From Aldehydirespirator sp965220345 (lineage in GTDB: Bacteria; Actinomycetota; Acidimicrobiia; Acidimicrobiales; Aldehydirespiratoraceae): 64,000 nt of DNA. Location of the stretch: the NCBI GenBank assembly GCA_965220345.1, contig OZ244822.1, forward strand, positions 992,001 through 1,056,000. The letters run 5' to 3'. The position numbers and the translations under genes are program-made. Of the stretch, positions 41,986-50,710 are shown piece by piece. A model generated the notes under the pieces. The model searched no databases. It saw only the letters and a list, made by a program, of their open reading frames with translations, and was not told the DNA's origin. Position 1 is the first letter of the stretch, and every line of letters begins with the position of its first letter.

Positions 41986-42004
41986 TAAGGTTAGGCAAAC
42001 TCAC
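41986..42004. promoter_or_regulatory. Possible DtxR/IdeR-like box upstream of trxA
   Basis: TAAGGTTAGGCAAACTCAC matches the iron-box consensus TTAGGTTAGGCTAACCTAA at about 14 of 19 positions. It lies 50 bp upstream of the trxA start, with CTTAGAAT repeats close by. It may be chance. Confidence 0.2.
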
Positions 42005-42048
42005 CCTACTGAGCAACGAGCCGCAATGCGGGCAATGCCTTTTCGTTG

Positions 42049-43026
42049 TTATTTGTGTGTTTCAAGGTATCTTTCGGCTTCAATTGCTGCCATGCAGCCC
42101 GTTCCGGCAGCGGTGATCGCCTGGCGGTAGTAATCGTCTTGGACATCACCACATGCAAACACGCCCTCTAACGCTGTTGCAGTCGAGTTTGGCGCGGTGA
42201 TCAGATAACCGTTTTCTTTCATTGCTAACTGCCCGGCAAAAAGGTCGGTGTTCGGCTGATGGCCTATGGCTATGAAGCAACCGGTTGCTTCCAGCACAGA
42301 TGTTTGACCCGTTTCGATATTGCGGATCCGCAATCCGGTTAGCACAGAATCACCCAGATATTCCTCCACAACACTGTTCCACATGAACTCAATGCGCTCA
42401 TTGTCAAAGGCGCGCTGTTGCATAATCTTGGAAGCTCTAAGCGCATTGCGTCGGTGAATAATCGTAACTTTGGATGCAAAACGTGTCAAAAAAGTGGCTT
42501 CCTCCATAGCAGAGTCACCACCGCCGATTACTGCAATGCTTTGATCACGGAAGAAAAATCCGTCACATGTGGCGCAGGTTGACAGCCCGTGACCGATCAA
42601 GTCGATCTCTCGATCAAGGCCAAGCATGATTGACTGTGCGCCGGTTGACACGATCACGACAGTCGCTCGCAGAGTGGGCTTGTGGCTGGAAGGATCTCCC
42701 ACCCAGATGCTGTACGGCTGTTTCGAGAAATCCACTTGCGAGGCTTTCACCGTGTGTATTTCAGCACCGAAACGCACCGCCTGCTCACGGAATCGTGACA
42801 TGAGTTCTGGTCCCATGACTCCCTCAGGAAATCCTGGGTAGTTTTCGACATCAGTGGTGAGCATCAGTTGCCCGCCCGGCTGGTCGCTGGTTGAGCTGGG
42901 TTCACCTTCCAGCACTACGGGGTTGAGATCAGCCCGAGCCGCGTAAATGGCCGCAGTGAGCCCAGCAGGACCAGAACCAATAATGGCAACTTCTACGCTA
43001 CGGTCTGCGCCCGACACGAGAGTCAT
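42049..43026 (-). CDS. trxB: Thioredoxin-disulfide reductase
   Basis: 325 residues. FAD motif IGSGPAGLTAAIYAARA, redox-active CATCDG (151-156), NADP motif GGGDSAMEEA, and C-terminal FACGDVQD. It reduces TrxA with NADPH. It lies 34 bp after the membrane protein gene, with trxA downstream. Confidence 0.97.
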   Translation of the reverse strand: MTLVSGADRSVEVAIIGSGPAGLTAAIYAARADLNPVVLEGEPSSTSDQPGGQLMLTTDVENYPGFPEGVMGPELMSRFREQAVRFGAEIHTVKASQVDFSKQPYSIWVGDPSSHKPTLRATVVIVSTGAQSIMLGLDREIDLIGHGLSTCATCDGFFFRDQSIAVIGGGDSAMEEATFLTRFASKVTIIHRRNALRASKIMQQRAFDNERIEFMWNSVVEEYLGDSVLTGLRIRNIETGQTSVLEATGCFIAIGHQPNTDLFAGQLAMKENGYLITAPNSTATALEGVFACGDVQDDYYRQAITAAGTGCMAAIEAERYLETHK

Positions 43027-43060
43027 AGGTCAGGTTTCAGTTTTTAAACCAGCGCCGCAT

Positions 43061-43489
43061 TTAAACCAGCGCCGAGATCACACCGTAGAAAACCACGGCT
43101 ATAACGATGACGGCATCAACGATCAACGCTACATAGATGGACTTGGAGGATCTGCTGCGAGCGCTCCACATCCCCAAACCGACAACAGTGATTAGCAAAC
43201 CGACGAAACCATGGGCTGCCCAAGTAGCGGAGCCCACGCCCGCGCCGATCGGTAGGTAAGCATCAGCTAAACGAACCGCCGAAACTGCGAGCAGCACCAC
43301 AACCGAGATAACTGCTACAGCCACCAACAAGCTGTAGACGACCACCCGAAGCACGAGCACCGCCCGGTCTGTGGTTTGTGCCCGTATTTGATCGACGGTT
43401 TCGACGATCTTGTCGGCGGCGACGGTTGGCCAGTCGTCACTTCCGAGGCTCATTGATGGGCGTTCGCGGCGCGCGTCGGCATCAGCCAT
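43061..43489 (-). CDS. Small transmembrane protein
   Basis: 142 residues, three predicted helices (VLRVVVYSLLVAVAVISVVV, GAGVGSATWAAHGFVGLLIT, IYVALIVDAVIVIAVVF). The N-terminal 40 residues are soluble. No conserved motif seen. It sits between the anti-sigma factor and trxB. Its place in this operon suggests an envelope-stress or redox link, but the function is unknown. Confidence 0.65.
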   Translation of the reverse strand: MADADARRERPSMSLGSDDWPTVAADKIVETVDQIRAQTTDRAVLVLRVVVYSLLVAVAVISVVVLLAVSAVRLADAYLPIGAGVGSATWAAHGFVGLLITVVGLGMWSARSRSSKSIYVALIVDAVIVIAVVFYGVISALV

Positions 43490-43578
43490 ATGCCAGCAAG
43501 CTTAGAGCCTTGCTGGCATTGTCACCTCAACAAGCTGTGCCGACCTGCCACGATGCTCCCAGAATCAGTTGTCGCTGG

Positions 43579-44724
43579 TCAGTTGTCACTGGTCAGCAAA
43601 GCTGGATCGTTGAGGTGGCGACTGCTGATCTGGCAGTCCGGTGGTGAGGCGAAAACGAGCAGCAATCTGTCTTGCAAGTCGCGCCCCAAGCGGGCACCCA
43701 CTGTTAGGGGGAACTCTGCACCGATTGTTGCGGTGAATGCTTGCAGTGTTTCGATTCCGAGTTCTATTACGCCCTGTAGCAGTGCCGCATCACAAGGTCC
43801 GCTGGCTGCTGAGTCCTGCAACTCTTCGCTCATGTCGTTCGACGCGTCATCATCGCGGTTTTCTGCCGAAGCATCCGCAGCTGGCTCTGATGTCGCTGAT
43901 GGCATCACTCGCCGCTCAGCGAGACCGACAACTAACGAATCAATGTCATCGAAAGCGCCTAGGTTCACTAAGCCTAGGTTCACTAAATGGTCGCTGTCAC
44001 TGGCCCCGACCGCTTCGTCTGTCTGTGGCTTTGTCTCTTCGTCAGCGGTGTCGCTAGCCGTCGCTGCAGCCATGTCCGCAGACGACTCAGTTGAGTCCGA
44101 CTGAAGCTCTTCAGCCATTGCAGCGCTGTCGTCAGCGGCCATGGCGACCATCTCATCAGCTTCCTCAAGAGTCTCTGTGCTGGCCTCACTGCTGTCGCTG
44201 CGGGCAGCCGGATCAGCTTCAGCGCTTTCTGCACTCGCAGCAGCAACCGAATCGCTACTAAAACTCTCGTCACCTCCTGAGTCGCTATCAGCTGATTCGG
44301 CCGCGGAAGAGGCATCTGAAGACACAGCTTCTGTCACCGCCGTTGTGGTCGAGCTGTCGTCGCGAGTCAAGTTTGTGAGCAACACGGCCCCCACAGCAGC
44401 CGCCACAATTACAACTGCGGCTGCCAGAGCCATTAGCCGCTGAGGCTGGCGTGGGCGAGTGTCCAAGTGTCTCAGTTCGCGGCGCGACTGTGGGACACTC
44501 ACCGACTCAAGCGCTACCTGAATCTGTCGATCTCGCTGCTCTGAAAGTGGTGCTGCCACCGAATCTGCGACCCTGTCCCGAACTGCCCGCAACTGCTCAA
44601 CCCTTGCCATCAACATCTCGTCGCCTTCGACTTCGGCGCGTTCAGACGGGCTTGCCTCATCGTCGAGATAAGCCGATGCCAGCTCAGTGGCGAGTTCTTT
44701 GGAGCGGCGCGTTTCGTAGCTCAT
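43579..44724 (-). CDS. Putative anti-sigma factor, single-pass membrane protein
   Basis: 381 residues. A cytoplasmic domain (1-95; ELASAYLDDEASPSERAEVE, anti-sigma-like) precedes one transmembrane helix (about 96-118, RLMALAAAVVIVAAAVGAVLL). Then comes a long Ser/Ala/Glu/Asp-rich extracytoplasmic linker (120-245) and a C-terminal domain with two Cys (GPCDAALLQ, PPDCQ). No HXXXCXXC zinc motif occurs in the cytoplasmic part. It overlaps the sigma gene by four bases (ATGA), typical of cognate pairs. A 15-bp duplication (LVNLG twice) lies at 43958-43987. Confidence 0.72.
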   Translation of the reverse strand: MSYETRRSKELATELASAYLDDEASPSERAEVEGDEMLMARVEQLRAVRDRVADSVAAPLSEQRDRQIQVALESVSVPQSRRELRHLDTRPRQPQRLMALAAAVVIVAAAVGAVLLTNLTRDDSSTTTAVTEAVSSDASSAAESADSDSGGDESFSSDSVAAASAESAEADPAARSDSSEASTETLEEADEMVAMAADDSAAMAEELQSDSTESSADMAAATASDTADEETKPQTDEAVGASDSDHLVNLGLVNLGAFDDIDSLVVGLAERRVMPSATSEPAADASAENRDDDASNDMSEELQDSAASGPCDAALLQGVIELGIETLQAFTATIGAEFPLTVGARLGRDLQDRLLLVFASPPDCQISSRHLNDPALLTSDN

Positions 44725-45341
44725 AAATTGTTTGATTTCCCATGTGTTTGACGTTGCAGAGCATCGTCAGGGTTCCCGCTGTTTTGGTCGCGCTTGTTGG
44801 CATGTAAAGAAAGCTGCTCTGCCAGCCGAGCGCGTCCCCGAGCGATGCGTGATCGAACTGTTCCAGGTGGGATACCAAGAATCTCAGCAATATTCGCGTA
44901 GTCACAGCCAGCAATGTCGCGTAGCACAACCGGCACTTGGAACTCCTCAGGCAACGCAGCCAGCGCCGCATCAAGTTCGAGCCGTGCAACAACAACATCA
45001 GAGTCATCAGCCATCACCGCGCCAGTCGGCCTGAACCGTTCGCTCGCCTCAATCACGGCCGCACGCCGCTTACGGCGACGCAGTTCGTCCAAAGCGGCGT
45101 TGGTTGCCACTCGATAGATCCAGGTCGAAAACTTGGACTGACCTTCAAATCGATCCAGTCCACGCACTACTGCCATTAGTGCTTCTTGTGTGGCATCCTC
45201 GCCGTCCGCGTCATTTCCAGCCAAACGTCGACACACCGCATAAATCTGGTCGTAATGGCACCTCAGCAGTCTTTCAAGCGCAGCAGTATCGCCGCTTTTT
45301 GCCGCATCAATAAGGTGCTGCTCAGTTTCGTGTGTGTTCAC
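44721..45341 (-). CDS. ECF-type RNA polymerase sigma factor
   Basis: 206 residues. Region 2 (LLRCHYDQIYAVCRRLAGN, GEDATQEALMAVVRGLDRFEGQSKFSTWIYRVATN) and region 4 (LPEEFQVPVVLRD, NIAEILGIPPGTVRSRIARGRARL). It is the SigM-like gene of this conserved cluster. With the overlapping anti-sigma gene it would respond to a signal sensed at the membrane. Target promoters are not known. Confidence 0.9.
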   Translation of the reverse strand: MNTHETEQHLIDAAKSGDTAALERLLRCHYDQIYAVCRRLAGNDADGEDATQEALMAVVRGLDRFEGQSKFSTWIYRVATNAALDELRRRKRRAAVIEASERFRPTGAVMADDSDVVVARLELDAALAALPEEFQVPVVLRDIAGCDYANIAEILGIPPGTVRSRIARGRARLAEQLSLHANKRDQNSGNPDDALQRQTHGKSNNL

Positions 45342-45360
45342 CTGCCGCTCGGGCTGTGTG

Positions 45361-46218
45361 TCACGAAGCTGGGACTTGGTAAGCCATCCCTAGCACACCC
45401 GCCCCAGCGTGGGTTCCCACCACCGGCCCGATCTTGGAGACACGAATATCGCCTGAATGCACTTCAGCAAGCATCTCACAGAAATCTTCTACATCTTCTG
45501 CCTCGCCGTGCATCACAGCAAGATGATCCACCGGCCCCGCAGCCCGCAACGTGTCTCGCAGCCAGCCCAAAGCCTTGCGCCGAGTTCGTTGTTTGGCGGC
45601 TTCGGCCACTTCACCACTGGAAATATCGACTATCGGCTTTATCGACAGCATTGAGCCAAGCAGAGCTTGAGCTCCACCAATACGTCCGCCTTTACGAAGG
45701 TTCTCCAGCGTGTTGAGAGTTCCGAACACATGAGTTCGCTGCGTTGCTGCGTCCACGAAAGCCTCAATCTCATCAGCGCTGGCACCTTCGCTGGCTAGTT
45801 GATGTGCTTGCAATACCAGAGTTCCGAGCCCCGCTGTCACGGAACGGCTGTCCACGATGCGAATATCAGCATCATTGCCAGCCTCACGAAGCGCTGTCGC
45901 AGCCTGCACAGCGGACTGCATTGTTGCAGAAATAGCCGCCGACAAGTTGATGCACACCACAGAGTCACAGCCTTGCTGCAGACATCGCTGAAAAGCTTGT
46001 TCGAAGCGTCCTGGAGAGGGTGCAGCAGTCTGAGGCAGTTCCACCTCGGCTGCCATCTTCTGATAGAAGTCTTTGACCGTGATCTCTTCGCGGTCAAGGA
46101 ACTCTTCGCTGCCGAAACGGATGTACAGCGGGACGACCTCAATTCCGGTGCCTTCAAGCTCTTCGTCGTTCAAGTCACAAGAGCTGTCAGTGACGATTCC
46201 AACGGTCATCTTTTCCAA
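45361..46218 (-). CDS. DegV-family fatty-acid-binding protein
   Basis: 285 residues. N-terminal VGIVTDSSCDLNDEELE, the SRSVTAGLGTLVLQA segment, and the lipid-binding IKPIVDISSGEV all match DegV. Such proteins (FakB-like) present fatty acids to a kinase; no FakA gene is visible here. It lies 19 bp before the sigma gene. Start could be ATG 46218 or 46209. Confidence 0.9.
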   Translation of the reverse strand: MEKMTVGIVTDSSCDLNDEELEGTGIEVVPLYIRFGSEEFLDREEITVKDFYQKMAAEVELPQTAAPSPGRFEQAFQRCLQQGCDSVVCINLSAAISATMQSAVQAATALREAGNDADIRIVDSRSVTAGLGTLVLQAHQLASEGASADEIEAFVDAATQRTHVFGTLNTLENLRKGGRIGGAQALLGSMLSIKPIVDISSGEVAEAAKQRTRRKALGWLRDTLRAAGPVDHLAVMHGEAEDVEDFCEMLAEVHSGDIRVSKIGPVVGTHAGAGVLGMAYQVPAS

Positions 46219-46341
46219 TCCTTTTGACGCGTGTTCTCGGCGCGTGCCGCCGTTGCGTGCATCTGTGACAGTAGCAAACCAAGTCGCTGGGTAGAGGACT
46301 TACGTGTTGAGACGGTCTGCTGCTTACCCAAGCACGCAGTA

Positions 46342-47637
46342 GTGCGGGTTACGCTCAGCGCGGTGCTACCAACCGCTCGCGAAGCTCTCAAAGCCGCGCT
46401 GTCGGCTACTGCTGGCCTAGCGCAACTCTTCAGCGATGAGGGTTATCGGCTTTACCTAGTAGGGGGTGTGGTGCGAGAAGCGCTCGCCGGTCGCTTCACT
46501 ACTAAAGCTGATCTTGACTGCACAACGGATGCCCGCCCACACGAAGTGCGCCTTCTGGTCAACAAAATGGCTACCTCTGTCTGGGCGCAGGGTGAACGTT
46601 TCGGCACGATTGGCTGCATCTTTGAAGGACGAGCTTTTGAGATCACCACACATCGCGCCGAGTATTACCAAAGCGACTCGCGTAAGCCGACGGTCACTTT
46701 CGGTGACGAAGTGACGGCTGATCTCGCTCGGCGTGATTTCACTGTCAACGCCATGGCAGTTGACACTTCAGACGGCGCTTTGATTGACCCTTACGGTGGT
46801 CGTGACGATCTGGCTGCGAAGCTGCTGCGCACGCCACTTGACCCAGAAGTTTCGTTCGCCGACGACCCTTTACGCATGCTGCGCGCCGCGCGATTCGTTG
46901 CTGGGCACGGCTTCAAGCCCGACCAGACCCTTCTGGATGCTGTGCAGGCTCTGGCTGACCGTCTCGAGATCGTGGCAACCGAACGCATCCGTGACGAGTT
47001 TGAGAAACTGTTGTTGTTGCGTGACCCGACTGAAGGCTTCCAGTTTCTTGCTGAGACTGGCCTGCTCAATCGGGTAATCCCCGAAGTGAGCTGTGACGAT
47101 CTTGAGAAAACCGCCCGCATGGTTGCGGCTACCGCACCCGTTTCGATAACTCGTTGGGCTGCGTTGTTCGCTGGTGGATCCCCTGCTGCGGCTTCGGCTG
47201 GCTTGCGCCGGCTGCGCTGCTCTAGAGCGCTGATTGCTTCTGTGTCGGCGCTGCTGCAAGCCCGCAACGAGGTGATGTCTGCCTCAGGCAGCTATTGCGA
47301 TGTGCGTCGAATCGTCTACTTTTGTCCAGTCCCGGTCGATGATGCAGTGGCTTTTTCTGCTGCTGTGGCGCAAGCATCTGGCATCCCGCATTCCCCCGTC
47401 GACGCTTTCGCTGCGGACCTTGCCGAGCTGCGAGCAAGTGAGGACGTGGACTCTCTTGCTCTACCTCTTGACGGCGCTGAAGTAATCGCTGCTCTAGCCA
47501 TCAAGCCGGGGCCTAAAGTCGGTCAAGCCCTCGATTTCTTACTGCAACAAACATTTGAGCAGGGTCCGATTAGCAAACCCCAAGCATTGGCAGCGCTGAA
47601 AACTTGGTGGGCCGCGCACTACGGTTCTGGGTCGTGA
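46342..47637 (+). CDS. cca: CCA tRNA nucleotidyltransferase / poly(A) polymerase family
   Basis: 431 residues from GTG 46342 (VRVTLSAVLP); GTG 46363 is the alternative and the frame stays open to 46231. NTP-transferase motifs LYLVGGVVREAL, ADLDCTTDARP, RRDFTVNAMAVD and RLLRAARF-like arrangement (DDPLRMLRAARF). It adds CCA to tRNA 3' ends. This is consistent with a tRNA-Ile in the window that encodes no CCA. The actinobacterial HD domain is not recognisable in the C-terminal 150 residues. Confidence 0.88.
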   Translation: MRVTLSAVLPTAREALKAALSATAGLAQLFSDEGYRLYLVGGVVREALAGRFTTKADLDCTTDARPHEVRLLVNKMATSVWAQGERFGTIGCIFEGRAFEITTHRAEYYQSDSRKPTVTFGDEVTADLARRDFTVNAMAVDTSDGALIDPYGGRDDLAAKLLRTPLDPEVSFADDPLRMLRAARFVAGHGFKPDQTLLDAVQALADRLEIVATERIRDEFEKLLLLRDPTEGFQFLAETGLLNRVIPEVSCDDLEKTARMVAATAPVSITRWAALFAGGSPAAASAGLRRLRCSRALIASVSALLQARNEVMSASGSYCDVRRIVYFCPVPVDDAVAFSAAVAQASGIPHSPVDAFAADLAELRASEDVDSLALPLDGAEVIAALAIKPGPKVGQALDFLLQQTFEQGPISKPQALAALKTWWAAHYGSGS

Positions 47638-48065
47638 AGTCTGAATCGCCTGATCCAGCTGCTGCCAAGAGCACGACCAAGAACACTGGTCGCGATCATG
47701 CGAGCAGTGCAGTTGTGGACTATCGGATCGCCCGAGATGCCACCGTTAGGGCATGGAAAGGCAAAGAGCTTCCCCGCCAAGAGATCTGTGACGCCCAACG
47801 AGAACTGCGCCGCAACGCCGAATTCTGTGGCACGGCCACAGACCGTGAGTGTCCAGTGTGTCAGGCCGAAGGACTAGTGGAAGTGACCTACGTTTTTGGT
47901 CCGTATCTGCCCAAGCACGGCCGCTGCGTGACCACCCGTCGCGAGATGCAGCGTTTGCAGCAGCGCAGTCGTGTGTCCACCGGCTATGTGGTTGAGGTTT
48001 GTCTTGACTGCGGCTGGAATCATCTGATCCGTCGTTACTCGATCGGCGGCGCAAAAGCCGTCTGA
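47634..48065 (+). CDS. DUF5318 protein with Cys-rich zinc-ribbon-like domain
   Basis: 143 residues from GTG 47634, which overlaps the cca stop (GTGA); an earlier frame start at 47604 is not preferred. The pattern DYRIARDATVRAWKGKELPR, RECPVCQAEGLVEVTYVFG and VVEVCLDCGWNHLIRRY matches DUF5318. Four Cys (CPVC, CLDC) suggest a zinc ribbon. The family is found in actinomycetes and has no established function. Confidence 0.8.
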   Translation: MKSESPDPAAAKSTTKNTGRDHASSAVVDYRIARDATVRAWKGKELPRQEICDAQRELRRNAEFCGTATDRECPVCQAEGLVEVTYVFGPYLPKHGRCVTTRREMQRLQQRSRVSTGYVVEVCLDCGWNHLIRRYSIGGAKAV

Positions 48066-48222
48066 CTAATCCGACAAAGAACCATCAGCGAACCGGCAAC
48101 GACCCGGCAGAAAGGCAGCAAAGCTGTTGTTAAGTGCCTCAGCTTGCGTGGCTGAGCCGCAGCCGGTTATTCTTGTTGCACCGCTGGCAGCCGATGTGCG
48201 CTGGACGGAAAGGAGTAGTGCG

Positions 48223-49062
48223 ATGGCTGAACTGTCCGCGCCCGCTATACGTGCTCGCAAGGCCCGTGACGGTGCCGACCGTCTGGTTATGGTCACGGCC
48301 TATGACGCGCCTAGCGCCCGAGCAGTTGATGCTGCTGGCGTGGATCTGATCCTGGTCGGCGACTCAGTGGCAATGACCGTTCTCGGCTACGACGACACTT
48401 TGCAAGTAACTATTGATGACATGGCACATCACGTCGCCGCAGTGGCTAGAACCACCCCAGCAGCTCACGTTGTGGCTGACCTACCCTGGATGAGTTATCA
48501 CGTTTCACGATCCGAAACAGTTCACAATGCTGCCCGGCTGATGCGTTCCGGTGCCCAGTCAGTGAAACTAGAAGGTGGCCGCAAACGACTGCCGATGATC
48601 GAATGCATTTGTGATGCCGAGATTCCAGTGATGGGACACATCGGTCTCACTCCCCAGTCTGTGCATGCCATGGGCGGCTTCAAAGTGCAGGGACGCACAG
48701 CCGAAACCGCCCGCCGGTTGGTGCAAGCCGCCAAGTCGCTCACTCATGCTGGCTGCTATGCGATTGTTCTTGAGGGCGTGCCAGTGCAGGTCGCTGAACT
48801 GGTGACCGAAGCGGTGGAAATCCCCACCATCGGTATCGGTGCCGGGCCGGGCTGTGATGGCCAAGTGCTCGTTTTTCATGATCTCGTCGGTCTAGAGCAG
48901 CGGCTGATGCCGAAGTTCGTGCGACGCTACGCAGATTTGCACACCACCGCCACTAAAGCGGTGCAGCATTTTGCTGACGACGTTCGGTCGGGCGCGTTCC
49001 CGTCTCTTCAGGAGTCCTATCAGCTGCCAGCTGTAGAAGCGTCCGAGTTAGGCATCGCTTAA
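48223..49062 (+). CDS. panB: 3-methyl-2-oxobutanoate hydroxymethyltransferase
   Basis: 279 residues from ATG 48223, with GGAAAGGAG nine bases upstream. Motifs VTAYDAPSARAVDAAGVDLILVGDS, LPWMSYH, SVKLEGG, MGHIGLTPQSVHAMGGFKVQG and PTIGIGAGPGCDGQVLVFHD define PanB. It makes ketopantoate for pantothenate and CoA synthesis. The preceding 157 bp holds no gene. Confidence 0.96.
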   Translation: MAELSAPAIRARKARDGADRLVMVTAYDAPSARAVDAAGVDLILVGDSVAMTVLGYDDTLQVTIDDMAHHVAAVARTTPAAHVVADLPWMSYHVSRSETVHNAARLMRSGAQSVKLEGGRKRLPMIECICDAEIPVMGHIGLTPQSVHAMGGFKVQGRTAETARRLVQAAKSLTHAGCYAIVLEGVPVQVAELVTEAVEIPTIGIGAGPGCDGQVLVFHDLVGLEQRLMPKFVRRYADLHTTATKAVQHFADDVRSGAFPSLQESYQLPAVEASELGIA

Positions 49063-49368
49063 ACCCAAGCGTCGCTAACCCGCAGCGCCGCGCCGAACCC
49101 GTACCGCCTAAATCACACGCCCTAAATCACACCTTTTGCGTGGCCTGCTGAGCAGAGGCTGTGGGTAGAACTGTGGATTCTTGGGGAAAATTGGGGAAAT
49201 CCCGAGTCGAGGTGTGGGGATCAACTAACTAGCCGTTACCCTGCGTCGCACAGCGCGATTTGATTCACAGCAAATCAGCTCAAATGTCAAGCCGTGCTAC
49301 AACCACACCCGATCCTGCTCCGTCAAGGAGCCCCGGCCTCGGTCGGGTCCACAGGGAGGTGCTTGCCC
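49063..49368. other. panB-rpsF intergenic region, likely S6 operon leader
   Basis: 306 bp without a gene. It has a short direct repeat (CCTAAATCACAC at 49108-49133 region), a GGGGAAA-rich stretch, and near rpsF a possible hairpin CTCC-GTCAA-GGAG followed by CCCCGGCC-TCGG-TCGGG. An autoregulatory S6:S18 leader would be expected at this place, but no conserved motif could be confirmed by eye. Confidence 0.35.
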
Positions 49369-49713
49369 ATGCAAAGGGCCTACGAACTAATGGTCATCAT
49401 TGACTCCGATGTCGGCACCGCCGATGTCGACTCAGTGATCACCCGAGTTGCCGAACTCGTCACCGACGAGGAGGCAACGATTGTCTCCACCGACAATTGG
49501 GGTCGCCGCAAGTTCGCCTACAAGATCAACCACAAATCCGAAGGCACGTATGTGGTTTGGGAGATCGTCACCGAAACGGCTGGCCTCCCCGACACCGAAC
49601 GGCGGCTACGGCTTGCGGACGACATAGTCCGCCACAAATTGTTCAGGCTTCCCGATGCCGAAGCTGTCCGCCGAGGACTTTTCGGGCATGCCGCGCCAGC
49701 CGAGGCTGGCTGA
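49369..49713 (+). CDS. rpsF: Ribosomal protein bS6
   Basis: 114 residues from ATG 49369 (MQRAYELMVIIDSD), with AGGGAGG ten bases upstream. The usual core NWGRRKFAYKINHKSEGTY is present. The earlier open frame from 49294 is not needed. It is the first gene of the S6-SSB-S18-L9 operon. Confidence 0.95.
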   Translation: MQRAYELMVIIDSDVGTADVDSVITRVAELVTDEEATIVSTDNWGRRKFAYKINHKSEGTYVVWEIVTETAGLPDTERRLRLADDIVRHKLFRLPDAEAVRRGLFGHAAPAEAG

Positions 49714-49731
49714 GATTCGGAGGTTCCTTAA

Positions 49732-50196
49732 ATGGGATTCGACAACACAGTGACTGTTGTAGGTAACGTCACCAGAGACCCAGAGTTACGCTTTTCGCAA
49801 GCGGGAATGGCCATCGCCACTTTCGGGCTGGCTTGGAATCGCAGACGTCAAGACCAAGACGACGAGGTTTCGTTTTTTGATGTCACTTGCTTTCGCCAGC
49901 TCGCCGAAAACGTAGCTGAATCGATTCGCAAGGGCTCAAGAGTGGTGATCTACGGCACCCTCCAGCAGCGCAGCTGGCAAACCGATTCAGGTGATCGCCG
50001 CTCCAAAGTGGAAATTCTGGCCGATGACGTAGCTCCGAGCCTCAGATGGGCTACAGCCGAGGTCGTCAGGAATGAGCGTTCCTCAGGCGGCGGCGACTAC
50101 GGCGGCGGTCGCAGCGACGGCGGTTCAAGGCCAGCATCATCCCAGCGTTCCGATAGTCCTGTCGCCGCGAGTGATCCCGACGACGAGCCGTTCTAG
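49732..50196 (+). CDS. ssb: Single-stranded DNA-binding protein
   Basis: 154 residues. OB fold (VTVVGNVTRDPELRFSQAG, FDVTCFRQLAENVAESI, RVVIYGTLQQRSW), Gly-rich disordered region, and the conserved acidic tip DPDDEPF that binds partners. It coats single-stranded DNA. The SSB-S18-L9 order is conserved. Confidence 0.95.
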   Translation: MGFDNTVTVVGNVTRDPELRFSQAGMAIATFGLAWNRRRQDQDDEVSFFDVTCFRQLAENVAESIRKGSRVVIYGTLQQRSWQTDSGDRRSKVEILADDVAPSLRWATAEVVRNERSSGGGDYGGGRSDGGSRPASSQRSDSPVAASDPDDEPF

Positions 50197-50236
50197 ACAG
50201 ACGTTCTAGACAGAATCGCTAAGGAGAGTCCAGCCA

Positions 50237-50710
50237 GTGCCCAAAAGCAAGAAAAAGATGCGTGCTAGAAACCGCGAAGTTACGCGCCGCGTCAAAAAGA
50301 AAATCAGCATTCTCACTACTGGAGGTATCGACTACGTCGACTGGAAGGACGAGCAGCTGCTGCGCAAGTTCATGTCCGAACGCGCCAAGATCCGGGCACG
50401 ACGTGTCACGGGCAACAGCGCACAACAGCAGAAACTTGTTGCCGATGCGATCAAGCTGGCTCGTGAAATGGCGTTGGTTCCGTATGCAACTAAAGTCACT
50501 ACGCAACGCCAGACGAAAGACCGCGATGATCGTCCCCGCTCTGATGATCCCATGCCGCTACCAGCATCGTTGCCGCCCGGCGGCATCGCTGACGAGCTAG
50601 ATCACGCTGAGCTAGATCACTCTGAGTTGGATCACTCTGAACCAGCAATGTCTGAAGCAGCGATACTTGAGCCAGCAGTGGCTAATGCATCCGCTCAGGA
50701 GGCTCACTGA
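50237..50710 (+). CDS. rpsR: Ribosomal protein bS18 with unusual C-terminal extension
   Basis: 157 residues from GTG 50237. The bS18 core occupies about 1-80 (IDYVDWKDEQLLRKFMSERAK, RARRVTGNSAQQQKLVADAI, REMALVPYA). It is followed by about 75 residues not normally in bS18, rich in Asp/Glu/Ser/Ala/Pro, including ELDHA-ELDHS-ELDHS from a 15-bp repeat (50594-50638). The ending is acidic. It overlaps rplI by one base (TGATG). Confidence 0.85.
   Translation: MPKSKKKMRARNREVTRRVKKKISILTTGGIDYVDWKDEQLLRKFMSERAKIRARRVTGNSAQQQKLVADAIKLAREMALVPYATKVTTQRQTKDRDDRPRSDDPMPLPASLPPGGIADELDHAELDHSELDHSEPAMSEAAILEPAVANASAQEAH

Noticed and set aside
43490..44104. Plus-strand Ser/Ala-rich frames opposite the anti-sigma gene
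   Set aside because: Antisense shadow of the low-complexity linker; the minus-strand frame is coupled to the sigma gene.
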